From positions 1-64,000 of the forward strand of contig NZ_JAHVDV010000031.1 of NCBI RefSeq assembly GCF_051486985.1: a stretch of DNA of 64,000 nucleotides. Direction: 5' to 3'. Positions 6,795 through 15,576 of this stretch are shown one piece after another. The notes beneath the pieces were generated by a model. It saw only the letters and a list, made by a program, of their open reading frames with translations, had not been told where the DNA came from and did no database searches. The DNA comes from CBFFRJ01 sp051486985. GTDB taxonomy: Bacteria; Pseudomonadota; Gammaproteobacteria; Enterobacterales; Enterobacteriaceae. The stretch's first letter is position 1. Each line of letters starts with the position of its first letter. A program made the translations under genes and the position numbers.

Positions 6795-8201
6795 ATGATG
6801 AGCAACGAATCAGGTAGCAATGCGCCGGGGATTAAGCCCGGTCGTTGTGACCCCACCGAGTACGTTCGCGCCTTTGCCGATTGCGCCCCCCCGCTAAGCG
6901 CTGTGCAGGCGGTTATCGAAGCAGAACGCTGCCACTACTGTTTTGACGCCCCTTGTACCCGCGCCTGCCCCGCCGGGATCGACGTGCCGGGTTTTATTCA
7001 CCGTATTGCCCAGGGCAACGTGCGCGGCGCGGCAGAAAATATTCTTATGGCCAATGTGCTGGGAGGCACCTGCGCCCGCGTCTGCCCGACCGAAACCCTG
7101 TGTGAACAGAAGTGCGTGCGTAAAGACCAGGAGGGTCGGCCACTCGCTATCGCCCTGCTACAACGCCACGCTACCGACCATTTCTTTGCTTCGCCGGGTA
7201 AGCCGTTGTTTACGCGCGCCCCTTCTTCCGGCAAACGTGTCGCAGTGGTGGGCGCAGGTCCGGCGGGTCTGACGGTAGCGCATCACCTTGCAGTGGCCGG
7301 GCACGATATTGATCTTTTCGATACCCGAGGCAAAGCCGGCGGACTCAATACCTACGGCTTGGCCCGTTACAAAATCAGTGATGATGCTGCTGCAGACGAG
7401 GTAGCCTGGCTGCTCTCCATTGGCGGTATCACGCTGCAGTGCGGCAGGACGCTGGGGCGAGATGTCACCCTCGCGGCATTACGTCATGACTACGATGCCG
7501 TCTTTCTTGGTCTCGGCTTAAGCGGCGTAAATCAACTGGATAACCACGGCGCGGAACCTGAAGGAGTACGCGAAGCGGTCGATTTTATCGCCGAACTGCG
7601 CCAGTGCGCTGATCTTAGCCTGTTGCCTGTGGGGCGTAACGTCGTGGTGATAGGCGGCGGGATGACCGCCGTGGATGCCGCCGTGCAGGCGAAAAAACTT
7701 GGCGCGCGGGAGGTCACGCTGGTTTATCGCCGTGGCGAAGCCCAGATGAAAGCCTCTGAAAAAGAGCGCCAGTGGGCCAGAGCCTGTGGTGTCGTTCTGC
7801 GACTCTGGGCAGCTCCCCTGCGCTTTGAAACCGACAACCATCAGCTTACGGGGGTCACTTTTCAGGTGATGCATGAAGAAAGCGCAGGAGGGGAGTCGCA
7901 TCAGGAGTCGTTCACCCTTGCCGCTGACATGGTGTTGAAAGCCATCGGTCAGACGTTTGACCCGGCACCGACCGAGCACGCCATTGCACTCAAGCAGGGG
8001 CGCATTGCGGTTGATGATAACGGTCGTACCTCACTTCCAGGCGTCTGGGCAGGCGGCGACTGTTGCGCTGGCGGTCTGGATCTGACCGTGGATGCCGTGC
8101 GCATGGGCAAACTCGCCGCCCATTCTATGGCGTTATTTCTTGCAGGCCAGGCTACCGATACCGCCGGGGTCACTGCTTTTCAGGAGCGTATTCATGGCTA
8201 G
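6795..8201 (+). CDS. preT: NAD-dependent dihydropyrimidine dehydrogenase subunit PreT
   Basis: 468 aa. The start at 6795 is supported by AGGAGA 4 bp upstream. The N-terminal iron-sulfur domain has cysteines 46/49/54/58 and 93/97/103/107, as in the FAD/Fe-S electron-input half of dihydropyrimidine dehydrogenase and the glutamate synthase small subunit. The FAD site is VVGAGPAGLT (GxGxxG at 153-158), and a second Rossmann motif VVVIGGGMTAVDAA binds NAD(P)H. With PreA it reduces uracil and thymine to 5,6-dihydropyrimidines. It overlaps preA by 8 bp. It is the first gene of the catabolic operon behind the second sigma-54 promoter. Confidence 0.95.
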   Translation: MMSNESGSNAPGIKPGRCDPTEYVRAFADCAPPLSAVQAVIEAERCHYCFDAPCTRACPAGIDVPGFIHRIAQGNVRGAAENILMANVLGGTCARVCPTETLCEQKCVRKDQEGRPLAIALLQRHATDHFFASPGKPLFTRAPSSGKRVAVVGAGPAGLTVAHHLAVAGHDIDLFDTRGKAGGLNTYGLARYKISDDAAADEVAWLLSIGGITLQCGRTLGRDVTLAALRHDYDAVFLGLGLSGVNQLDNHGAEPEGVREAVDFIAELRQCADLSLLPVGRNVVVIGGGMTAVDAAVQAKKLGAREVTLVYRRGEAQMKASEKERQWARACGVVLRLWAAPLRFETDNHQLTGVTFQVMHEESAGGESHQESFTLAADMVLKAIGQTFDPAPTEHAIALKQGRIAVDDNGRTSLPGVWAGGDCCAGGLDLTVDAVRMGKLAAHSMALFLAGQATDTAGVTAFQERIHG

Positions 8202-9498
8202 TTTACAGACCAATTTTCTGGGTATTAACAGTCCGAATCCTTTCTGGCTGGCCTCCGCGCCGCCAACTGACAAAGCGTACAACGTCGAGCGTGCGTTTCA
8301 GGCAGGCTGGGGTGGCGTGGTCTGGAAAACGCTGGGGCATGATCCCCACGTGGTTAACGTGAGCGGCCCACGTTACGGCACGTTGCTGGGCCACGATCGA
8401 CGGATTCTTGGACTCAATAATATTGAACTCATTACTGACCGTTCGCTGGCAATCAATCTTGAAGAGATAGCCCGTATTAAGCAGCGCTGGCCAGATCGTG
8501 CGGTCGTGGTCTCCATTATGGTGCCCTGCGAAGAGGACGCCTGGCGCACCATTCTGCCGCAGGTTGAAGCCACCGGGGCAGATGGCATCGAGTTGAACTT
8601 TGGCTGCCCGCACGGGATGAGCGAGCGCGGAATGGGGGCGGCTGTCGGTCAGGTGCCTGAGTATATCGAACGGGTCACTCGCTGGTGCAAACAGTATTGC
8701 AGCCTGCCGGTCATCGTCAAACTCACCCCTAATATTACCGACATTCGTTATCCGGCTCGGGCAGCTCACGCCGGGGGGGCTGACGCGGTGTCGCTGATCA
8801 ACACCATCAACTCGGTGATCGGCGTGGATCTCGACAGGATGTTGATGTCGCCGCATACCGGCAGCCAGGGGTCGCACGGCGGCTACTGTGGCCCGGCGGT
8901 CAAACCCATCGCGCTGAATATGGTCTCTGAAATTGGCCGCGATCCATACACCCGTGGGCTGCCGATTTCCGGTATTGGGGGGATATCTACCTGGCGCGAT
9001 GCGGCAGAGTTTATTGCGCTGGGCTGCGGCACCGTTCAGGTCTGCACCGCCGTCATGGTGCATGGTTTTCAGATTGTGCGCGACATGATAAGCGGCCTGG
9101 AAAATTACATGGATGAGAAAGGATTCAGGTCGCTGGACGATTTTCGCGGTATGGCGCTGCCAAGCGTTACCGACTGGCGTTTTCTCAACCTGAATCACGT
9201 GGACAAAGCAGTAATAGACCAGGCCTCCTGCATTAAATGCGGACGCTGCCATCTGGTTTGTGAGGATACCTCGCATCAGGCAATCGCCGCCTTCACCGAA
9301 GGTGAGCGCCATTTTGAGGTCAAGGAGGAGGAGTGCGTCGGCTGTAATCTGTGTGCCTCGATTTGCCCGGTAGAGAACTGCATCTCTCTGCGTAGCCTGC
9401 AGCCGGGCGAGGTGGATAAGCGCACCGGTAAGGTTGTGACGGAAGTCTATGCCAACTGGACGACTCACCCGAATAACCCGATGGCGAGGTCGGCGTAA
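8194..9498 (+). CDS. preA: NAD-dependent dihydropyrimidine dehydrogenase catalytic subunit PreA
   Basis: 434 aa. The true start is ATG 8194, with AGGAG 7 bp upstream, inside the end of preT. The N-terminal FMN-binding dihydroorotate-dehydrogenase-like barrel (about residues 4-310) contains GIELNFGCPHGM with the active-site cysteine region. Two C-terminal 4Fe-4S motifs have cysteines 346/349/352/356 and 381/384/387/391. It forms the PreTA complex that reduces uracil or thymine with NADH. In E. coli preTA stands without the rest of the pathway; here the next two steps follow directly. Confidence 0.96.
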   Translation: MASLQTNFLGINSPNPFWLASAPPTDKAYNVERAFQAGWGGVVWKTLGHDPHVVNVSGPRYGTLLGHDRRILGLNNIELITDRSLAINLEEIARIKQRWPDRAVVVSIMVPCEEDAWRTILPQVEATGADGIELNFGCPHGMSERGMGAAVGQVPEYIERVTRWCKQYCSLPVIVKLTPNITDIRYPARAAHAGGADAVSLINTINSVIGVDLDRMLMSPHTGSQGSHGGYCGPAVKPIALNMVSEIGRDPYTRGLPISGIGGISTWRDAAEFIALGCGTVQVCTAVMVHGFQIVRDMISGLENYMDEKGFRSLDDFRGMALPSVTDWRFLNLNHVDKAVIDQASCIKCGRCHLVCEDTSHQAIAAFTEGERHFEVKEEECVGCNLCASICPVENCISLRSLQPGEVDKRTGKVVTEVYANWTTHPNNPMARSA

Positions 9499-9507
9499 AG
9501 CCAGGTG

Positions 9508-9655
9508 TTCTCCCCCTCACCCCGACCCTCTTCCTCAGGGAGAGGGAGAAAACCGAAAGGCCCCCTAGCCCTCTCGGGAGAGAGCGAAAGGCAAGATGGC
9601 ACTCAATCGATCCCCTCGCCCCTTCGGGGAGAGGGTTAGGGTGAGGGGAAAAGCG
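9508..9655. repeat. REP/BIME-like palindromic repeat cluster inside the operon
   Basis: The preA-hydA spacer holds related GC-rich palindromic units. One copy near 9511-9545 (CCCTCACCCC...GGGAGAGGG) is matched in inverted orientation at 9610-9650 (GGGGAGAGGGTTAGGGTGAG), with a third partial unit around 9560-9590. This is the common CCCTCACCC/GGGTGAGGG repeat of enterobacterial intergenic regions. It may stabilise the upstream mRNA or reduce downstream expression. Confidence 0.8.
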
Positions 9656-9693
9656 CTCATCCATTTCACAACAGGCACACTGGAGATACACAC

Positions 9694-11142
9694 ATGCGTA
9701 ATCTGTTAATTAAAGGCGGCACCGTCGTTAACGCAGACCACCAGCGGCACGCCGATGTACTCTGCACCAACGGCGTTGTGGCCGCCGTCGGCAACGCCTC
9801 GCAGTGGGATCTTCCCGCTGCTACTGACACCCTGGACGCATCGGGGCTGTACGTTATGCCGGGCGGCATCGATCCTCATACCCATATGAACTTCCCGTTT
9901 ATGGGCACCACTACCGTGGATGATTTTTACAGCGGAACCGCTGCGGCTCTTGCCGGCGGAACCACAACTATCATCGATTTTGTTATCCCCAATCCGCAAC
10001 AACCACTACTGGACGCCTATCATCAGTGGCGCAGCTGGGCGGAAAAATCGGCTGCCGATTACAGTTTTCACGTCGCCATTACCTGGTGGGATGAGAGCGT
10101 ACGTCAGGAGATGGGGACGCTGGTGCAGCAGGAGGGCATTAATAGCTTCAAACACTTTATGGCTTATAAAAACGCCATCATGTGTGATGACGAAACGCTG
10201 ATGAACAGCTTCCGCCGCTGCCTTGAGCTGGGGGCTATGCCCACCGTCCATGCCGAGAATGGCGAAATGGTCTGGTTGTTGCAGCAGGAGCTATTAAAAC
10301 AGGGCATTACCGGGCCGGAGGGCCATCCGCTCTCTCGCCCACCGGAAGTAGAAGGCGAAGCCGCTAACCGTGCCATCACCGTCGCCAGCATTATGGGGGT
10401 GCCGATTTACGTGGTGCATGTATCATGCCGGGAATCAGCACAAGCCATTGCCCGTGCCCGTAGCCAGGGCCAGCGCGTCTATGGTGAGGTGCTGGCAGGA
10501 CATCTGGTTATCGATGAGAGCGTCTACCGCCATCCGGATTTCAACATTGCCGCAGCGCATGTTATGAGCCCCCCTTTTCGCGATAAATCCCACCAGTCCG
10601 CACTCTGGCATGGTCTGCAGTCTGGTCAGCTTCACACCACCGCTACCGACCATTGCACCTTCTGCACCGGCCAGAAAGCGGCAGGCACCGACAACTTCAC
10701 CAAAATTCCTAACGGCTGCGGTGGCGTGGAAGAGCGTATGGCGGTGTTATGGGATGCTGGCGTCAACAGCGGGCGGCTGACTCCGAGCGAATTTGTTGCG
10801 GTTACATCAGCAAATACGGCGCGCTTGTTCAATATCTTCCCGCGCAAAGGCTGTGTTGCGCCGGGCGCCGATGCCGATCTGGTGTTGTGGGATCCGCTGG
10901 GCAGCAAAACCCTTAGCGCGACGACTCACCACTCACGCAACGATTTCAACATTTTCGAAGGGCGTACCGTGACAGGCGTACCCGTTTTTACCGTAAGCCA
11001 GGGCCGTATCGTCTGGGCTGAGGGTGAGTTACGCGCACGCGAAGGTGCAGGTCGTTATATCAAACGTCCGGCTTTTGGACCGGACTTCAGTGCGGCAGCG
11101 GTATGGGAACGTCATCGTGCCCCCAAAGCCGTCGCCCGTTAA
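9694..11142 (+). CDS. hydA: Dihydropyrimidinase (D-hydantoinase family)
   Basis: 482 aa cyclic amidohydrolase that opens dihydrouracil or dihydrothymine to the N-carbamoyl-beta-amino acid. The metal ligands His62/His64 lie in GGIDPHTHM. The lysine that is carboxylated in this family is probably Lys153 in INSFKHFMAYK, and further histidines are in VHAENGE, VVHVS and TDHCTF. Length and motifs fit true dihydropyrimidinase better than allantoinase. It is the third enzyme gene of the operon, separated from preA by the repeat cluster. GGAGA precedes the ATG. Confidence 0.93.
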   Translation: MRNLLIKGGTVVNADHQRHADVLCTNGVVAAVGNASQWDLPAATDTLDASGLYVMPGGIDPHTHMNFPFMGTTTVDDFYSGTAAALAGGTTTIIDFVIPNPQQPLLDAYHQWRSWAEKSAADYSFHVAITWWDESVRQEMGTLVQQEGINSFKHFMAYKNAIMCDDETLMNSFRRCLELGAMPTVHAENGEMVWLLQQELLKQGITGPEGHPLSRPPEVEGEAANRAITVASIMGVPIYVVHVSCRESAQAIARARSQGQRVYGEVLAGHLVIDESVYRHPDFNIAAAHVMSPPFRDKSHQSALWHGLQSGQLHTTATDHCTFCTGQKAAGTDNFTKIPNGCGGVEERMAVLWDAGVNSGRLTPSEFVAVTSANTARLFNIFPRKGCVAPGADADLVLWDPLGSKTLSATTHHSRNDFNIFEGRTVTGVPVFTVSQGRIVWAEGELRAREGAGRYIKRPAFGPDFSAAAVWERHRAPKAVAR

Positions 11143-11166
11143 TTATCCTCAGCAAAGGAGTCCGTC

Positions 11167-12462
11167 ATGAGCAGTGAAGTCGTTACTTTTGATCCCAATA
11201 CCACCGCTATCAGCAGCCTACGCGTTAATGGCGAGCGTCTCTGGCAATCCCTGATGACCCTCGCTGAAATTGGCGCCACACCCAAAGGGGGCGTCTGCCG
11301 TCTGACACTCACCGATCTTGATCGTCAGGGGCGGGATCGGGTAATTGGCTGGGGCAAAGCAGAGGGGTTGTCCGTCGAGATTGATAAGATAGGCAACGTT
11401 TTTATGCGCCGGGCCGGACGAAATAACGCCCTGCCGCCGATAGTGGCCGGTAGCCACATTGATACCCAGCCTACCGGTGGTAAATTCGATGGCAATTTCG
11501 GTGTACTCGCCGCGCTGGAGGTGATGAGAACGCTCAACGAGCAGGGAATTGAAACTGAAGCCCCGGTGGAAATGGTGTTCTGGACCAATGAAGAGGGCTC
11601 CCGATTCGTCCCGGTGATGATGGGCTCTGGGGTATTCGCCGGCATCATTCCTCTGGAGGTAGCCTACGCTGCCACCGATACCGAGGGCAAAACAGTGAAA
11701 GAGGCGCTCACCGAAATTGGCTATATGGGTGAGGTTACCCCTGGGGCGCATCCCATTAACGCTTACTTTGAAGCGCATATCGAACAGGGGCCGATTCTTG
11801 AGGCTCAACACATTGAGATTGGGGTCGTGCAGGCTGTACTGGGCATCCGCTGGTATGACTGTATCGTTACCGGCATGGAGTCTCATGCGGGTCCCACTCC
11901 GATGGCGATGCGCAAAGATGCCTTGCAGGTGGCCACCCGGATCATGCAGGAGGTGGTCAACATTGCAGGGCAGTTCGCACCACATGGCCGGGGAACCGTC
12001 GGGATGGTGCAGGTGCATCCTAACAGCCGTAACGTGGTGCCAGGCAGCGTAAAATTCTCAGTCGATTTTCGTAATATGACCGATGCCCAGGTTGATGAGA
12101 TGGATGTGGCATTAAACGCTTTTCTTCAGAAGGTGGAAAAGGAGACAAGTCTTGGCATTGCGTTACACCAGGTATCGCACTACCCCGCTGCCCCTTTTCA
12201 TCCTGATTGCAAAGACGTCATCCGCCGGGCCGCTGAAAAACTGGGCTATTCATCAATGGATATTGTGTCAGGTGCCGGTCACGATGCGGTTTATATGAGC
12301 ATGCTCGCACCTACTGGAATGATTTTTATTCCCTGCAAAGACGGTATCAGTCACAATGAAACAGAATATGCATCACCGGAACAGGTCACTGCCGGAGCAA
12401 ATGTGTTATTACACGCTATGCTGGAAAAAGCCGGGGCTACTCTGAAGTCGCAAGCGTCTTGA
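11167..12462 (+). CDS. M20-family amidohydrolase (beta-ureidopropionase / N-carbamoyl amino acid hydrolase)
   Basis: 431 aa zinc hydrolase of the allantoate amidohydrolase/hydantoin utilisation C family. Metal and active-site motifs are VAGSHIDTQPTGGKFDGNFG, WTNEEGSRF, EAHIEQGPILE and GAGHDAVYMS. In this operon it should split N-carbamoyl-beta-alanine (or its methyl homologue) into beta-alanine, CO2 and NH3. AAAGGAG precedes the ATG, and the gap to hydA is 24 bp. Allantoate as substrate cannot be excluded from sequence, but no other purine catabolic gene is present. The 12463-12738 spacer after it holds a hairpin (GACCCGGTT...AATCGGGTC) and no clear gene. Confidence 0.9.
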   Translation: MSSEVVTFDPNTTAISSLRVNGERLWQSLMTLAEIGATPKGGVCRLTLTDLDRQGRDRVIGWGKAEGLSVEIDKIGNVFMRRAGRNNALPPIVAGSHIDTQPTGGKFDGNFGVLAALEVMRTLNEQGIETEAPVEMVFWTNEEGSRFVPVMMGSGVFAGIIPLEVAYAATDTEGKTVKEALTEIGYMGEVTPGAHPINAYFEAHIEQGPILEAQHIEIGVVQAVLGIRWYDCIVTGMESHAGPTPMAMRKDALQVATRIMQEVVNIAGQFAPHGRGTVGMVQVHPNSRNVVPGSVKFSVDFRNMTDAQVDEMDVALNAFLQKVEKETSLGIALHQVSHYPAAPFHPDCKDVIRRAAEKLGYSSMDIVSGAGHDAVYMSMLAPTGMIFIPCKDGISHNETEYASPEQVTAGANVLLHAMLEKAGATLKSQAS

Positions 12463-12738
12463 TTAAAAGATGACCCGGTTACAGGCAATCGGGTCAGTAT
12501 GTGCTTTACGCGCACGATTTTTTGCAGAAATTTCGCTTTATGCTCCTCTCTTTTCGCATAAGGGATTTGACTTAAGTCCTTAAGAAGTTTACAAAAGATA
12601 CTGCCTTCTGTCAGACCAACTTGCGACGCTGCCATTTCGCTCCCCCTCCTTCCTGATATGCAGGGAAAATAATGAGGGTTAACCGGTTACGACCTGTTAC
12701 CGGACTTGATATTTGCAGGCATCTGTATGGAGTATCCA

Positions 12739-13977
12739 ATGTTTTCTTTTGTCGCCCGCCAGGCGATTTTTGACGAAAATATGAACACGGTCGGTTACGA
12801 ACTGTTGTTCAGAGACAGTATGACGAACCGGTTTCCCGACGTTACTCCGGAATATGCCACTGCCCAAATTATCGTAGAACAGTTTCTTGGTGCCCCTCTC
12901 GGTCGTTTGAAAGAGTACAGTGCTATTTTCGTTAACTTTCCGTATGAACTGCTGGTTCAGGGCATGGCGGAAACCCTGCCTAAAGATCGTGTTATCGTCG
13001 AGATTCTCGAGACGGCGGAGCCGACGCCACGCCTGCTAAAAACGGTCAAGCAACTCTCACAACACGGTTTTCGCATCGCGCTGGATGACTTTGAACTCGG
13101 TGACACGTGGAATGACTTTTTACCCTACGTCAGCATCATTAAGTTTGATGTGCGGGAAAATACTGCGGAAGAGATAAAACATTATATCGAGGATAAAGCC
13201 GCCCTGCTGGAAGGGACGGTCTTTCTGGCCGAGAAAGTGGAAACACTCGAAGAGTATGAACGCTTTCGTGCCCTCGGCTGCACGCTTTTCCAGGGGCATT
13301 TTTTCAGCAAACCCGTTATTCATGCGGGTAATAAACTGATTCAGAATCAGGCCGTCACCCTGAAGCTGATGAAAGAAGCTAACGCAGACTCCCCGGATTT
13401 CAGCAAAATCGAAGCGCTGCTGAAGCAGGACCTGGCCCTCTCTTTTAAGCTGATGCGCTATGCGCAAAACATTGTCTTTAACGCGCGCGGCATCAAAAAT
13501 TTCCGTAGTCAGTCCCTTAAGGACATCATCTTCTATCTCGGCACCAATGAATTGCGACGTTTTGTGCTGGTAGCCTGCCTGACCTCCGTCAACGTGGTTA
13601 AAACCGATGAAATTTATCATCAGTGCCTGATCCGTGGGAAGTTCTGCGAGCTGGCGGCAGCGCGTTCTGTCAGTCGTCATTCATCAGATGATGCGTTTAT
13701 CGTGGGTCTGTTTTCCCAGCTCGATAACATTTTCGAAATGCCGATGGGGGATCTGATTGGCCAGATTGATGTGTCAGCCAGCGTCATGATGGCGTTAAAA
13801 GAGCAGCGCGGACCGCTTTACCCTTATCTTCATCTGGCTGTTTTATATGAAAACCATAAATGGGAAGAGGTTAGCGCACTGGGTCACCGGTTAGGGCTGA
13901 ACCGAAGTGTCATAGCGGAGCTGATGAAAACCGCCGGGCAGTGGGCTGAAGCGATCCCGACCGGTGGGGCAAATTAG
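12739..13977 (+). CDS. EAL-HDOD protein (CdgJ/YuxH-like) with degenerate EAL domain
   Basis: 412 aa. The start is placed at 12739 because GGAG lies 6 bp upstream and the family begins MFSFVARQAIFD. Residues 1-200 are an EAL-type fold, but the catalytic motif reads YELLFRDS instead of ExL-type catalytic residues, and the DDF motif is followed by ELGD. Phosphodiesterase activity is therefore unlikely, and c-di-GMP binding or protein contact is more probable. Residues about 200-400 form an HDOD domain (ALLKQDLALSFKLMRY). Family members affect motility in Vibrio. It converges with the fimbrial adhesin, only 11 bp away. Confidence 0.88.
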   Translation: MFSFVARQAIFDENMNTVGYELLFRDSMTNRFPDVTPEYATAQIIVEQFLGAPLGRLKEYSAIFVNFPYELLVQGMAETLPKDRVIVEILETAEPTPRLLKTVKQLSQHGFRIALDDFELGDTWNDFLPYVSIIKFDVRENTAEEIKHYIEDKAALLEGTVFLAEKVETLEEYERFRALGCTLFQGHFFSKPVIHAGNKLIQNQAVTLKLMKEANADSPDFSKIEALLKQDLALSFKLMRYAQNIVFNARGIKNFRSQSLKDIIFYLGTNELRRFVLVACLTSVNVVKTDEIYHQCLIRGKFCELAAARSVSRHSSDDAFIVGLFSQLDNIFEMPMGDLIGQIDVSASVMMALKEQRGPLYPYLHLAVLYENHKWEEVSALGHRLGLNRSVIAELMKTAGQWAEAIPTGGAN

Positions 13978-13988
13978 CCCCTGCTGCG

Positions 13989-15215
13989 TTATTCGTAATT
14001 AACAATGACCTCGACGGCCGCCCTGGCCGGACCCGGCTGCGGCACTGCTTCGGTCTGGATAAAGCGAGCGGCCATTTTGATGGTGGCAGGTTTGGCGGTG
14101 GAACCCAGCGGGGAAATGAGTGTGGGATAACCGGCCACCAGAGAGGCAACAGAAACCCGGGTATTAAATGGCACCGGTTGGGCCGGATTTACTCCCGCCG
14201 CCTGAGTGGAATAATCGCCCCAGGCAAGTTGAACGCCATAGCCCTGAGCCCCACCTGCATCAAGGGCTATTGTACTACTGAGCGTATTCCCCAAATCATC
14301 ATGCGTAATCTCCGCATTATAGGGAGTGATGTTAATGGAGGGTGGCTTATTTCTTTTGTTTGCCGTTGTACCGTTAACGCCACCGTAACCATATGCAGGG
14401 GACGGGCATTCAATACTAAAACTTGCATCCTTCCATGCTGAGTAGCGCTCGAAATTAAGATGCTTACCTAATAACACCGTTTGATTGTTGTCGCTCAGGT
14501 TGCAGGTGCCCACGTAATAGTTGGCGCTGCCAACAAGATTACGCGAACTTAAAGTCCAGAATGTCGAACTAAGCGCACGGTCGGCGGTCATCATTGCCGG
14601 ATCCAGAGTATCCCCCGCTGCTGCGGGCATAATACCCTGCAGAATCATTGGTCCAGTCACTGCGAAAGGTGACGTGCCGACAGAAATATCGCCAGGTATT
14701 TTCCACAACCGGATAGCGACATTTTGACTGAAGATACGATTCATGCCATTAGCCATTACCGTGTTCACTACTAATACGTCCGGCCAGACGGGGATCGGTG
14801 GTGTTCCGGCAGCATCCTGACTATTGACGGAAATACCAATACCGCTGATGTTAGTAGGGTAAATAACATACCCGGCATGCGAGGTGTCGCCCGGCCCAGG
14901 AACATTGTCTAATGAAGCCCCAACAGCCATGTTTCCCCCGGCTGGAGTGGTTTTGCAGCGGGCAGCAACGCCGCTGGAGAGGTTCATTTGTATTAGATAA
15001 AGCTCGGTGTAATTGGCGACATGAGAGCTAACAGTGACTTTAGCTGGGGAAATTTCAAAATTAACCGGGGACGGACTATTTCCTGATGTGCAGAAAACTT
15101 CTTTTGCATCTAATTTCGCGCCATAACTCAAACAAAGAAATATTATAAATACCATTTCTTTAAGAGGAACAGAGATAAGCCTGCAATTAATTATTTCCCT
15201 TATGTATTCCCTCAT
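13989..15215 (-). CDS. Fimbrial tip adhesin
   Basis: About 408 aa, two-domain adhesin layout. An N-terminal lectin-like region contains Cys pairs (VFCTSG, AARCKT), and a C-terminal pilin domain ends in PGPARAAVEVIVNYE, the beta-strand ending recognised by chaperones. The start is uncertain: ATG 15215 is used, GTG 15227 is possible, and ATG 15155 would give the most compact signal peptide (MVFIIFLCLSYGAKLDA). None has a strong ribosome site. It is the last gene of the fimbrial set and follows a terminator, so it may have its own promoter. Receptor specificity cannot be predicted. Confidence 0.82.
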   Translation of the reverse strand: MREYIREIINCRLISVPLKEMVFIIFLCLSYGAKLDAKEVFCTSGNSPSPVNFEISPAKVTVSSHVANYTELYLIQMNLSSGVAARCKTTPAGGNMAVGASLDNVPGPGDTSHAGYVIYPTNISGIGISVNSQDAAGTPPIPVWPDVLVVNTVMANGMNRIFSQNVAIRLWKIPGDISVGTSPFAVTGPMILQGIMPAAAGDTLDPAMMTADRALSSTFWTLSSRNLVGSANYYVGTCNLSDNNQTVLLGKHLNFERYSAWKDASFSIECPSPAYGYGGVNGTTANKRNKPPSINITPYNAEITHDDLGNTLSSTIALDAGGAQGYGVQLAWGDYSTQAAGVNPAQPVPFNTRVSVASLVAGYPTLISPLGSTAKPATIKMAARFIQTEAVPQPGPARAAVEVIVNYE

Positions 15216-15227
15216 AGCCGTCAGCAC

Positions 15228-15515
15228 TCTTAATGAATAGCCAAAATCTTAGCAAAGACCTTTGGATGTTATCTTTTTTATCTAATAGTAACAAGCCTCC
15301 ACTAGCTCCGAATAAGAACATTAAAAAAACGAAACATTCTCCTTTTGCCTTAAAAAAAACCTCAGGATATTCTCGATATTCATTCAGCAATCATATTATT
15401 TAGAGATTATTATTTCACACGAGAAATATGGAAAACATAATGCATAAGAAAAGTAAACGAGTAAATATAACCCGTTAAACCCAAAGAGAGCCATTAACCT
15501 TTCTTATTTTAAGAT
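15228..15515 (-). promoter_or_regulatory. AT-rich spacer before the adhesin gene
   Basis: About 290 bp of markedly AT-rich DNA between the usher terminator and the adhesin. A promoter for the adhesin is likely here, but no single -35/-10 pair stands out. A short minus-strand frame at 15187-15390 lacks a ribosome site and is not called. Confidence 0.4.
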
Positions 15516-15545
15516 GTAAAAAAGGCGGTAATCGAAATTACCGCC
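15516..15545 (-). terminator. Strong terminator between usher and adhesin genes
   Basis: On the minus strand a perfect 9-bp stem GGCGGTAAT/ATTACCGCC closes a TTCG tetraloop and is followed by TTTTTT. It lies 31 bp after the usher stop and separates usher and adhesin transcription. Confidence 0.9.
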
Positions 15546-15576
15546 AAAAATATGACAAGAGAGAAGAGGAGGATAA

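Noticed and set aside
8203..9468. 421-codon minus-strand frame antisense to preA
   Set aside because: preA is unmistakable in the other frame; the antisense product has no recognisable domain and reflects GC-rich codon use.
11218..12018. 266-codon minus-strand frame antisense to the amidohydrolase
   Set aside because: Antisense shadow without start signals; the M20 motifs on the plus strand explain the region.
12351..12635. 94-codon minus-strand frame after the amidohydrolase
   Set aside because: About 40% overlaps the amidase end, it lacks a good ribosome site, and it shows no family pattern.
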